From: Actinophytocola sp049647105
GTDB taxonomy: Bacteria; Actinomycetota; Actinomycetes; Mycobacteriales; Pseudonocardiaceae
DNA: 64,000 nt
Assembly (NCBI RefSeq): GCF_049647105.1
Contig: NZ_JBARWZ010000328.1
Span: forward strand, 14,888 to 78,887
Direction: 5' to 3'
Position 1 is the stretch's first letter; the number at the start of each line of letters is the position of its first letter. Below the pieces are notes generated by a model. It was not told where the DNA came from, ran no database searches, and was given only the letters and a program-made list of their open reading frames with translations. Position numbers and translations under genes: made by a program. This document shows, in pieces, positions 56,867 to 64,000 of this stretch.

Positions 56867-57141
56867 AACTGGTCGTAACAGTCCATGATCACGGCCATGA
56901 TCACGCCGAGCCCGGCACCAGCGGCGACCGCCGCGATCGCCTCGGCGGCGGCGATACCGACCGCGGCCAGTGCGGCCTCCAGGTAGACGCCGCCCCACCT
57001 GGCGGACGCGATCAGCATCGCCTTGACGTCCTGCGGCAGCGCCCGCCACAGCCCGGCGATCTCCTTGACGCCGTCCTCGCCGATCTCGGCGAGGATCTCG
57101 CCGTCCCGGCCTGCGCACGTGGTGAAGTCATCCCACGACAT
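56863..57141 (-). CDS. Small protein with hydrophobic glycine-rich C-terminus (92 aa)
   Basis: The N-terminus is acidic (MSWDDFTTCAGRDGEILAEI), then a helix (KEIAGLWRALPQDVKAMLIA), and residues 50-86 form a hydrophobic Ala/Gly-rich helix pair ending MDCYDQL. It has a good ribosome-binding site (ggggag). It overlaps the MauE-like gene by 4 bases and follows the SEDGK-repeat gene by 17. The shape resembles small peptide-like or pore-like proteins (bacteriocin- or toxin-like), but this is conjecture; no family recognised. Confidence 0.7.
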   Translation of the reverse strand: MSWDDFTTCAGRDGEILAEIGEDGVKEIAGLWRALPQDVKAMLIASARWGGVYLEAALAAVGIAAAEAIAAVAAGAGLGVIMAVIMDCYDQL

Positions 57142-57158
57142 GGTTCAGCTCCCCTTCG

Positions 57159-57653
57159 TCACGCGGTCTGTTCGAGTGCCTGGTTGGTCGCCATCAGCGA
57201 CTCGTGCAACGTCATGTCGGTGCCAGAGAACGCGGTGATCAGCGGGTCTCCCTCGGACACGACCCCGACCTCCGGGTCGGTCAGCAGCGTGTCGGCGCCC
57301 TGCTTGGACAGGGCGTCCACGATCGCCTTGGCGTTCTCGTCCAGGCCCTCGTACCAGTTGGAGACGTGCGCGGCGACCTGCTGGATGTAGCCGGGGTCGG
57401 CGGCCTCCGGTGCGAGGTTGATGCCCTGACCCGCGAGCGCGCCGACGAGCGCGTCGGCACCGCCACCCGCGCCACCGCCCGCGCCGTCACCGGCGGGCTG
57501 CCACTGGCTGCCGTCCCACTGCCACTTGCCGTCCTCGCTGAGCTGGCCGACCTCGGTCGACTGCTCGCCTCCTTCGGGGACCGGCTGCCAGTCGGCGCCG
57601 TCCCACCAATACTTGCCGTCTTCGGAGAGCTGAGCTCCGTCTGGCACCGTCAT
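57159..57653 (-). CDS. Protein with two SEDGKxxWDGxxWQP repeats (164 aa)
   Basis: Two near-identical 17-residue motifs (LSEDGKYWWDGADWQPV at 9-25 and LSEDGKWQWDGSQWQPA at 38-54) resemble the Trp-rich units of DUF2510-like modules. A Gly/Ala linker (about 57-68) and a helical domain (about 70-164, QVAAHVSNWYEGLDENAKAI) follow. The ATG is preceded by ggagga. It is first in a unit with the 92-aa gene and the MauE-like gene. It has no signal peptide; the function is unknown. Confidence 0.78.
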   Translation of the reverse strand: MTVPDGAQLSEDGKYWWDGADWQPVPEGGEQSTEVGQLSEDGKWQWDGSQWQPAGDGAGGGAGGGADALVGALAGQGINLAPEAADPGYIQQVAAHVSNWYEGLDENAKAIVDALSKQGADTLLTDPEVGVVSEGDPLITAFSGTDMTLHESLMATNQALEQTA

Positions 57654-57749
57654 CGAACTTCCTCCCGCGCCGACCGGCCACTGCGTCCGTGGCCTTACCA
57701 GGGAGGATGGCCGGTGGGAGTCCCGGCAGGACAGTCGTGCAGGACCGGG

Positions 57750-58643
57750 TTAACGGGAACCGCGCGCCACCCGAAAGGGCAGCCCCCGGACGAGCGCGGG
57801 GGCCGCGATCCGCAGCCGCCGGTGCGTCGGCACCACGACACGGCGGCCGAGCACGTCGTAGCCGGCGTCGGCGATCTCGTCGAGGATGCCGCGGTACATG
57901 GCGGTCGCCGCGGCCATGCACGGCCGTGACCTCGGCGCGAGCAGTGCGATGCCCGGCTCGGCCCGCCGGTAGACGGCCTGGGTGTAGGACACGAGGTGGG
58001 CGAACGCCCGCCGGACCGGCCGATCCGTGCGGCCCGTGCGGTACGCCCGTTCCAGCATGGCGCGGTCCACGCCGAACGCCGCGAGCTCGTCGCCGGGCAG
58101 GTACAGGCGGCCGCGGTCGAGGTCCTCTCCGACATCGCGCAGGAAGTTGGTCAGCTGGAACGCCTCACCGAGCGCCGCCGCGTACGGTGCCGCCTCCGCC
58201 CGGGGGCCTGACGTGCCGAGCACCGGCAGCATCTGCAGCCCGATCACCCCGGCGGAGCCGTGGGTGTACTCGGCGAGGTCGGCGAACGTGGCGTAGCCGG
58301 TGACCGTCAGGTCCATCCGCATGGACGCGAGGAACTCGGTGAACAGTGCCTCGTCGATGTCGTGCCGCCGCACGGTGTCGGTGAGCGCGAGCAGCACCGG
58401 GTGTGGCGCAGGCGCGCCCGCGAACGCCTCGGCCATGGCCTTCTCGAGGGTGTTCAGCGCCTGCGCCGGGTCGCCGGGCGTGACCGCGTTGTCCACGATC
58501 TCGTCCGCGAGCCGCGCGAAGCCGTACAGGGCGTGTACCGACGGCCTGCTCTCGGCGGGCAGCAGGCGGGTGGCGAGGAAGTACGTGCGCCCGTAGCGTG
58601 CGTTGATCCGGCGGCACGCCCGGTAGGCCTCGTCCAGTGTCAT
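57750..58643 (-). CDS. crtB: Phytoene/squalene synthase (297 aa)
   Basis: The protein condenses two prenyl diphosphates head to head. The two Asp-rich motifs are LADEIVDN (about 46-53) and DVGEDLDRGRLYLP (about 163-176). YFLATRLLPAESRPSVHALYGF near the start is typical of CrtB. It is the last gene of a minus-strand unit: polyprenyl synthase, crtI, a lipoprotein, crtB. The partner enzymes favour C40 phytoene as the product over squalene. Length is normal. Confidence 0.9.
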   Translation of the reverse strand: MTLDEAYRACRRINARYGRTYFLATRLLPAESRPSVHALYGFARLADEIVDNAVTPGDPAQALNTLEKAMAEAFAGAPAPHPVLLALTDTVRRHDIDEALFTEFLASMRMDLTVTGYATFADLAEYTHGSAGVIGLQMLPVLGTSGPRAEAAPYAAALGEAFQLTNFLRDVGEDLDRGRLYLPGDELAAFGVDRAMLERAYRTGRTDRPVRRAFAHLVSYTQAVYRRAEPGIALLAPRSRPCMAAATAMYRGILDEIADAGYDVLGRRVVVPTHRRLRIAAPALVRGLPFRVARGSR

Positions 58644-58658
58644 GTCGCGGTCAGTGGG

Positions 58659-60056
58659 TCACTTCGGGCAGCTCACCCACTGGCCTGCCGGGCACGCGCC
58701 CTTCTCCTGCTTGTACGTGGCGACCAGCTGGGTCGCGAGCGCGAAGGCCGACACCGGGTTCTCCGCGGTGGTGACGAGCGAGGAGGTGCACACCGACCTG
58801 GTGGTGCCGAGGCAGCCGCGCAGCTGCACCTTCGCCTGGTCGCGCCAGTAGCGGGCGGCCACGACGCCGTACTTCCACACACCGCCCGCGAAGCTGATCT
58901 TGTAGACCGCGTGCCCCTTCTCCCCGTCCGTGGCGGCCTTGGCGTCGGCGGGCTTGGCGGCGCCGCGTTCCTGCAGCGGCGCGGCGTCCGGCGGGTCGGC
59001 GAGCGCGAGCGCGGTCCACACCGCGCCGTACGGGTGGCTGCCGGGCACCGTGTTGGCGCGCTGGTGGAAGCTCACCCATTCGGGGGTGGTGATCGCGCAG
59101 CTCATCGTGGCCGACGCGCCGGGCTGGACCGGGCCGACGGTCTGTTCACAGCTGCCAAGCGGCGCGTTGTCGCCCGTCCAGTCGACCTTCAGGTGCACCT
59201 TCACTGCCTTCTTCGACGGGTTGGTGACGTCGACGAACAGCGTGCAGCTCGGCGGGCCGCAGGCCTCGAACCGGTTGCCGCCCTGGGTGATCGTGGTGAG
59301 CGCGTCGACCGAGGTGACCAGCTCGTTCTTCGCCTGGGCCGCGAGGTCGGAGTAGATCTTGTTGATGGTCGAGGACACGTCGGTGACCGCGACAACGAGG
59401 TTGATCGCCTTGGTGTTCTCCGCGCTGCCGATCTCGTCGAGCGCGATCGCGACGACGCCGTGCGGCGCGTCCTTCGCGAGGTAGACCTTGCCGCCGTCGA
59501 CGGGGATCTCGAGGCCCTCGACGGTGCCCGCGGCGGTGGTCGTGGCAGGCAGGCCGTCGTCGGCGCCCTCGGTCACCTTGCCCGCGGTCTGGCTGACCAG
59601 GGCCGGGGTGAGGATGTCGGCGAACTCGATGCCGAGCAGCACGGTCGGCAGCTTCACCCAGCGGTTGCCGAGCGCGGTGCCGTCCCCGGAGCTGACGCCG
59701 AAACGGGCGGCCATCGCGGCCCAGAACTCGGGTGCGCCCTTGAGGTACAGCGTCTTGTCGAGCACCACGATCGTCGCGCCGAGCTTGTCGACGGTGATGC
59801 TGCCGAACACCTCGCTGGTGCTGGTGGCGGTCACGTCGACGGTGAAGTCGGAGCCGTCGGAGGCCTTGAACGCGCCCTGGTAGCGGGTGGCGGCGGACTC
59901 CGCGAAGCTCGTGAGCGCGGCCGCGGTCGCCTCGGCCGTGGTGAGCGGTCCGATGTCGACCCCCGTCGGCGCGCCGCCGACCGCGTTCGTGCACGCGGTC
60001 AGCCCGAGTGCGGCCGCCAGGAACAGAGGCACCAGCCGGCGCGGCTTCCGAGTCAT
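58659..60056 (-). CDS. Secreted lipoprotein of unknown function within the carotenoid set (465 aa)
   Basis: ATG 60056 has gggag upstream and gives a lipoprotein signal with lipobox GLTAC (C about 22). The N-terminal half (about 40-230) has LppX/LolA-like strands, including LDKTLYLKGAPEFW. The C-terminal half contains a DUF11-like or immunoglobulin-like part with paired cysteines (CGPPSCTLFVDV), then YKISFAGGVWKYG and a Cys-containing end (GACPAGQWVSCPK). It probably binds a lipid outside the membrane. It lies between crtI and crtB, 15 bases before crtB. Confidence 0.83.
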   Translation of the reverse strand: MTRKPRRLVPLFLAAALGLTACTNAVGGAPTGVDIGPLTTAEATAAALTSFAESAATRYQGAFKASDGSDFTVDVTATSTSEVFGSITVDKLGATIVVLDKTLYLKGAPEFWAAMAARFGVSSGDGTALGNRWVKLPTVLLGIEFADILTPALVSQTAGKVTEGADDGLPATTTAAGTVEGLEIPVDGGKVYLAKDAPHGVVAIALDEIGSAENTKAINLVVAVTDVSSTINKIYSDLAAQAKNELVTSVDALTTITQGGNRFEACGPPSCTLFVDVTNPSKKAVKVHLKVDWTGDNAPLGSCEQTVGPVQPGASATMSCAITTPEWVSFHQRANTVPGSHPYGAVWTALALADPPDAAPLQERGAAKPADAKAATDGEKGHAVYKISFAGGVWKYGVVAARYWRDQAKVQLRGCLGTTRSVCTSSLVTTAENPVSAFALATQLVATYKQEKGACPAGQWVSCPK

Positions 60057-60121
60057 CGTTCTCCCCGTCCATGGCGCGCGCTGTGGTCTGATCGGCGCAG
60101 TCCCGAGAGGAGTATCCCAAC

Positions 60122-61642
60122 TCATCTGGCGGCGGCGCGGGGGGATGAGCTGACGTGTCGGCCGCGTCGTGCGCCCGTTACGCGCTGTGCGGCGAGCCTG
60201 CCGGAGATGACGACCGGTGGGATACCGACGCCTGGCGTGGTTCCGCAGCCCGCGAGCACGGCGTTAGCCACACCGTGGACCAGATTGCGCGGCCGGAACG
60301 GGCCGGTCTGCGCCAACGTGTGCGCGAGCGAGAACGGCGTGCCCGCGGCGAGTCCGGCCGCGGCCCAGTCTGCCGGGGTGACCAGCCGCTCCACCTCGAC
60401 CGCGTCGTCGAACCCGGTGAGGCCGCGGGCCGCGAGCACCTGGCCGAGCTCCGCCCGGTAGGCGGGCCCGACCCGGTCCCAGTCGATGCCGCCACGCACC
60501 AGGTTCGGGCACGGCGCGAGCACCGACAGCACCTCGCGGCCTGCGGGCGCGAGGCCCTTCTCGGTCGCGGTCGGGCGCGTGACCAGCAGCGACGGGTCGC
60601 TCATGAGCCTGCCGCGGCGCAGGATCTCGTCGAAGGTGCGGTCCCAGTGCGCGCCGAAGAACACCGTGTGGTGTGCGAGTGCAGGCCACGTGCGGGTCAC
60701 GCCCGCGTGCAGCACCACGGCCGACGGTGACCAGCGCGGCCGCAGCGGCCTGCGTGGCGTGACGCCCAGCAGCCGGTAGCTGACCGGCAGGTCGGGGGTG
60801 AGCACGACCGCGTCGCACGGGATCCGCTCGCCGTGTGTGGTGCGGACGGCCGTGATCCGGTCACCGGTGCGTTCCAGCCATGCCGCGCCAGTGCCGGTCC
60901 GCACCGACCCGCCCGCGTCCGTCGCCGCCGAGGCCATGGCCTCGGCCACCGCACCGATCCCGCCGCGCGGGAACCACACACCCGCGACGGTGTCCATGTA
61001 GGCGATCACGGCGTACGCGGCGAGTGCCTCTGCGGGCGCGAGGCCCGCGTACAGCGACTGGAACGAGAACAGCCGCCGCAGCCGCTCGTCGGACAGGAAC
61101 CGCCCGATCCTCGGGCCGAGCCTGCCGAACCCGCCCATCGCGGCCAGGTGCGCGAGCTTCGGGCCGAGCAGGTCGAGCGGGGAGTCGAAGTTGGCGCCGA
61201 TGAACTGCTCGCGCTGCACCCGGTACAGGTCGGTGAGCCAGGTGCGCAGCCGCAGGTAGCCCGCCGCCTCGCGCGGCCCGGCCACGCGGCGGACCTCGGC
61301 CGCCATCGCGTCGGCGTCGGTGTGCACGGAGATCGTGGAGCCGTCGGCGAAGTGCGCCCGGTATGCGGGCTCCAGCCGGGTCAGTTCGACCCGTTCCGCC
61401 ATCGAAGAGCCCACCGCCGAGAACGCCTCGTCCAGCAGGTCCGGCATGGTGAGCACCGAGGCGCCGGTGTCGATGCGGTAGTCACCGAGCCGGTCGGCAC
61501 CCGCCCGCCCGCCGACCCTCGGTGCCGACTCCAGGACGGTGACCTCGCGGCCTGCGCCGAGCAGGTGCAGTGCGGCCGAGAGGCCGGCGAGACCGGCGCC
61601 GACCACGACCACCCGGTCGGTCCGCCCCGGCAGCGAACGCAT
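60122..61642 (-). CDS. crtI: Phytoene desaturase family FAD enzyme (506 aa)
   Basis: The FAD site is VVVVGAGLAGLSAALHLLGAG (about 11-31) with ESAPRVGGRAG after it. The C-terminal GCGTTPGVGIPPVVISGRLAA is the carotenoid-desaturase signature. Full-length for CrtI. It starts at the base after the polyprenyl synthase stop, so the genes are coupled. The number of desaturations, and so the final pigment, cannot be read from sequence; no cyclase is in the window. Confidence 0.9.
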   Translation of the reverse strand: MRSLPGRTDRVVVVGAGLAGLSAALHLLGAGREVTVLESAPRVGGRAGADRLGDYRIDTGASVLTMPDLLDEAFSAVGSSMAERVELTRLEPAYRAHFADGSTISVHTDADAMAAEVRRVAGPREAAGYLRLRTWLTDLYRVQREQFIGANFDSPLDLLGPKLAHLAAMGGFGRLGPRIGRFLSDERLRRLFSFQSLYAGLAPAEALAAYAVIAYMDTVAGVWFPRGGIGAVAEAMASAATDAGGSVRTGTGAAWLERTGDRITAVRTTHGERIPCDAVVLTPDLPVSYRLLGVTPRRPLRPRWSPSAVVLHAGVTRTWPALAHHTVFFGAHWDRTFDEILRRGRLMSDPSLLVTRPTATEKGLAPAGREVLSVLAPCPNLVRGGIDWDRVGPAYRAELGQVLAARGLTGFDDAVEVERLVTPADWAAAGLAAGTPFSLAHTLAQTGPFRPRNLVHGVANAVLAGCGTTPGVGIPPVVISGRLAAQRVTGARRGRHVSSSPRAAAR

Positions 61643-62746
61643 TCAGCGGTCCCGCCGGGTCGCGGCGACCGCGAGGTCCGCGAGCCGGGTGCGGCCCGGC
61701 TCGGCGAGGCCGGACGCGTCGAGCGCGGCCAGCCCCGACTCCGTGAGCTTCTCGATCCGCCGCTCCAGCTCGTCGACCGCGCCGACCTCGACCAGCAGGT
61801 CCCGCACGCGCTGGATGGTCTCCTGCGTGAGGCCGGGGTCGCCGAGCGCGCCGCGCAGCAGGTCCGCGTCGGCGTGCCTGCCCGCCTCGTCCGCGTAGCG
61901 GAGCCCCAGCGACACGAGCAGCGTCCGCTTGCCCTCGCGCAGGTCGTCGCCCGCCGGTTTGCCGGTCACCTCGGTGTCGCCGTACACGCCGAGCAGGTCG
62001 TCGCGCAACTGGAACGCGACGCCGATGTCGGTGCCGAACGCGCGGACCGCGGCGACCGTGTCCCCGTCGACCCCCGCGAGCGCGATCCCCAGGTGCAGCG
62101 GCCGCTCCACCGTGTAGGCGGCGGTCTTCAGCCGCGCGACGCCGAGCGCGCGCTCCTCGGACTCGTCGCCCTCGGCCTGTGCGAGCACGTCGAGGTACTG
62201 GCCCGCGAACATCTCCGACCGCATGGCGAGCCACGGCTCCCGCGCGGCGGCCCGCATCTGTTCGGACAGCGGCGCGCCGGTGAACATGTCGTCCGCCCAC
62301 GCGAGCGCCAGGTCGCCGAGCAGGACGGCGGCGGCCATGCCGAACCGTTCCGGCGCGCCGAGCCAGCCGCCCGCGCGGTGCGCCTCGGTGAACCGGACGT
62401 GCACGGTCGGATGGCCCCTGCGCAGTTCCGAGGCGTCCATGAGGTCGTCGTGGACCAGCGCGCACGTCTGGATCAGCTCCAGCGCGCTGACCGCCGTGAG
62501 CACGGCCTGTGCCCGCTCCCCGGTCGCCTCCCCGCCCGCGGCGCGCCAGCCCCACCACGCGAACGTCGGACGGATCCGCTTGCCGCCGCGGAGCGCGAAG
62601 TCGGACAGGGTGTCGACGGCGGTCGCGAACATCTGCGCCTGCTCCGGCAGACCGGCGCGGCGATCGGCGAGATAGCGGCGGAGGACGGTCTCGACGTGGC
62701 TGTGCACGGCGCCGTCGATGTCCTCTTCTACGCGCTCGGGAGTCAC
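61643..62746 (-). CDS. idsA: Polyprenyl diphosphate synthase (GGPP-type, 367 aa)
   Basis: The first Asp-rich motif is VHDDLMDAS (DDxxD, about 98-106), and the second is QLRDDLLGVYGD (about 246-257). RGGKRIRP near 53-60 binds the isopentenyl substrate. Residues before the first Asp-rich motif (ALELIQTCAL) suggest a geranylgeranyl-length product, fitting the crt genes behind it. In the mycobacterial order idsA2 (Rv2173) has this place. GTG 62746 starts the protein; no clear ribosome-binding site is visible. Confidence 0.92.
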   Translation of the reverse strand: MTPERVEEDIDGAVHSHVETVLRRYLADRRAGLPEQAQMFATAVDTLSDFALRGGKRIRPTFAWWGWRAAGGEATGERAQAVLTAVSALELIQTCALVHDDLMDASELRRGHPTVHVRFTEAHRAGGWLGAPERFGMAAAVLLGDLALAWADDMFTGAPLSEQMRAAAREPWLAMRSEMFAGQYLDVLAQAEGDESEERALGVARLKTAAYTVERPLHLGIALAGVDGDTVAAVRAFGTDIGVAFQLRDDLLGVYGDTEVTGKPAGDDLREGKRTLLVSLGLRYADEAGRHADADLLRGALGDPGLTQETIQRVRDLLVEVGAVDELERRIEKLTESGLAALDASGLAEPGRTRLADLAVAATRRDR

Positions 62747-62822
62747 GCTGACATGGTGCGTGGTCGGGTTCCGGGGTGCGCTGCCGGGGGTGGGTGTCGA
62801 GTGAATGTGTAGGACGGGTCAC

Positions 62823-62828
62823 TACCCT
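62823..62828 (+). promoter_or_regulatory. Leaderless -10 element (TACCCT) of the MetF-family gene
   Basis: TACCCT ends 6 bases before ATG 62835. Confidence 0.6.
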
Positions 62829-62834
62829 GGGTAC

Positions 62835-63740
62835 ATGACTTCGGTGGTGACCCGCATTCCCGGTGGCCGGCCGGTGTTCTCCGTCGAGTTCATGCCGCCG
62901 AGGGACGACGCGGACGAACTCCGGCTGTGGAACGCGATCCGGTCGCTGGAAGGCCTTGACCCCGCGTTCGTGTCGGTGACCTACGGCGCGGGCGGGTCCA
63001 GCCGTGACCGCACCATCCGCACCACGGGCCGGGTCGTGACCGAGACCACGCTGGTGTCGATGGCCCACCTGACCGCGGTTGACCACTCGGTGGCCGAGCT
63101 ACGCAACGTCATCGGCTGGTACGCCTCGCTCGGCATCCGCAACGTGCTCGCGCTGCGTGGCGACCCGCCCGGCGACCCCAACGGCGAGTGGGTCAAGCAC
63201 CCCGACGGCCTCTCCTACGCCGAGGAGCTGGTGAGCCTCGTCCGTTCGCTCGGCGATTTCTGCGTCGGGGTCTCGGCGTTCCCGTACGGTCACCCGCGCT
63301 CAGCCGACCTGGACGAGGACACGACCTACCTCGTCCGCAAGCTCCGCGCGGGCGCCGACTTCGCCATCGCGCAGCTGTTCTTCGAGGCCGACGACTTCCT
63401 GCGGCTGCGGGACCGGGTCGCCGCGGCGGGCTGCGAGGCGCTGATGCTGCCGGGCGTGATGCCGCTGACCACGCCGAAGATCCTGAGCAAGACGGTGGAG
63501 CTGTCCGGCGCCGACGTGCCCGCGTCGCTGGCCGCGCGCCTCGACCCGTTGGCCGGTGACCCGAAGGCCTTCCGCGAGGAGGGCATGAACGTCACGACGG
63601 AGCTGTGCGAGCGGCTGCTGGCGGAGGGCGTGCCGAGCCTGCACTTCTACACGTTCAACCGGTCCAAGGCGACGAAGGAGATCGTGGTCGACCGCCTCGG
63701 CCTGGCCCCTGGCCGCCCAAGGCTGCGCTCAGTCGGCTGA
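62835..63740 (+). CDS. metF: Methylenetetrahydrofolate reductase family protein (301 aa)
   Basis: The start VFSVEFMPPRDDADE contains the catalytic Glu of MTHFR, VSVTYGAGGSSRDRTIRTT and NVLALRGDPPGDP are the folate/flavin signatures, and FAIAQLFFEADDF follows. It gives 5-methyl-tetrahydrofolate for methionine synthesis. It matches Rv2172c, a MetF-like protein that in mycobacteria binds flavin-independently, so the cofactor needs testing. Length is normal for MetF. The start has a leaderless box. Confidence 0.9.
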   Translation: MTSVVTRIPGGRPVFSVEFMPPRDDADELRLWNAIRSLEGLDPAFVSVTYGAGGSSRDRTIRTTGRVVTETTLVSMAHLTAVDHSVAELRNVIGWYASLGIRNVLALRGDPPGDPNGEWVKHPDGLSYAEELVSLVRSLGDFCVGVSAFPYGHPRSADLDEDTTYLVRKLRAGADFAIAQLFFEADDFLRLRDRVAAAGCEALMLPGVMPLTTPKILSKTVELSGADVPASLAARLDPLAGDPKAFREEGMNVTTELCERLLAEGVPSLHFYTFNRSKATKEIVVDRLGLAPGRPRLRSVG

Positions 63741-63876
63741 ACGAGGCGGTTGAACACAGCCTCCCGCTGATCAACCGCACCCCAGGGGGACGTGACGGCG
63801 CCCAGCCACAAACCACCTGCTGTCCGTGCCGTCGCTGGGTCGGGACCAGCACGTTGAAATACCGGGGAGGCGACTA

Positions 63877-64000
63877 GTGGCCCGGCCCAGAACGTTCACC
63901 ATGTCTCGACCCGCCCACGACGCGCCTGGACGGGTTGCCGGAACGGCCGAGTACACCCAGTACGAGCGCCGTCCCGTCGCCCCGCCCAGCCACGCCGTGG
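63877..64000 (+). CDS. Start of a gene running off the right edge (partial)
   Basis: GTG 63877 has a strong ribosome-binding site (ggggagg, 6 bases before). The frame is open to the window end: MARPRTFTMSRPAHDA, then PGRVAGTAEYTQYERRP. These 41 residues are basic and probably disordered; no family can be named. The 136 bases before it hold no other supported feature. Confidence 0.55.
   Translation, partial: MARPRTFTMSRPAHDAPGRVAGTAEYTQYERRPVAPPSHAV

Noticed and set aside
1..64000. tRNA or rRNA genes, prophage, integrase or IS element
   Set aside because: No cloverleaf, ribosomal segment, transposase motif or terminal inverted repeat was recognised anywhere; absence is by eye only.

Overview
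The window is a very GC-rich actinobacterial chromosome segment. The codon use, frequent GTG/TTG starts, actinobacterial cytochrome bcc-aa3 genes, a PIM mannosyltransferase (pimB'), PASTA kinase and class II DAHP synthase point to Actinobacteria. The gene content and a PPi-type phosphofructokinase signature suggest the Pseudonocardiaceae (for example Lentzea or Saccharothrix relatives), but the genus is inference. No rRNA, tRNA, CRISPR, integrase or transposase was seen. From memory, the backbone follows the Mycobacterium tuberculosis block of roughly Rv2172c to Rv2213, read right to left. Several genes are inserted that the mycobacterial block lacks.

Layout. 1-6.4 kb: the start of a probable dihydrolipoyl dehydrogenase at the left edge, a small conserved protein, two coupled Hsp70-type ATPases (the second membrane-anchored), leucyl aminopeptidase and a membrane protein. 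6.5-12.8 kb: ilvE, the cobalamin genes cobU-cobT-cobS, an aldo/keto reductase, an SDR and a DUF3043 protein. 12.8-16.6 kb: glycerate kinase, an ErpA/IscA-type Fe-S protein, a 56-residue gene, a PfkB-type kinase and a secreted protein. 16.6-27 kb: asnB and the respiratory genes ctaC-ctaF, ctaE-qcrC-qcrA-qcrB, with trpD and a receiver-like protein on the opposite strand and a beta-lactamase-fold lipoprotein coupled to qcrB.

27-38.6 kb: an inositol-catabolism trio (iolC, Cgl0159-type aldolase, iolB) behind an exonuclease/GIY-YIG protein; a NYN-domain protein; an isochorismatase-family hydrolase; an M15 peptidase fused to a degenerate NlpC/P60 domain; a Cys-rich 71-residue protein; a RipC-like NlpC/P60 endopeptidase with a long leader; and a gluzincin. 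38.6-47.1 kb: pimB', a three-gene WXG-CHAP cassette, a truncated acyl-CoA synthetase homologue, SRPBCC proteins, a phosphoesterase, an ArsA-like ATPase, a ROK glucokinase and a striking converging 22-bp repeat array. 47.1-56.2 kb: a membrane protein, acyltransferase, 3'-5' exoribonuclease, pfkA, amidase, aroG, pknL and the PknL-substrate homologue. 56.2-64 kb: a MauE/DoxX-like protein, two small proteins, a carotenoid set (polyprenyl synthase, crtI, a lipoprotein, crtB), a MetF-family reductase and the start of one more gene.

Two observations stand out. First, a 77-bp cassette encodes a 26-residue peptide. It starts at an NTG that can overlap the upstream stop, carries its own ribosome-binding site at its 3' end, and stops in a 4-base overlap with the next gene. 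It lies between qcrA and qcrB and in front of the first Hsp70 gene, with a truncated second copy fused to that Hsp70 and a rearranged remnant before ilvE. Second, at least eighteen genes on both strands have a TANNNT hexamer exactly 6-7 bases before the start codon, indicating widespread leaderless transcription.
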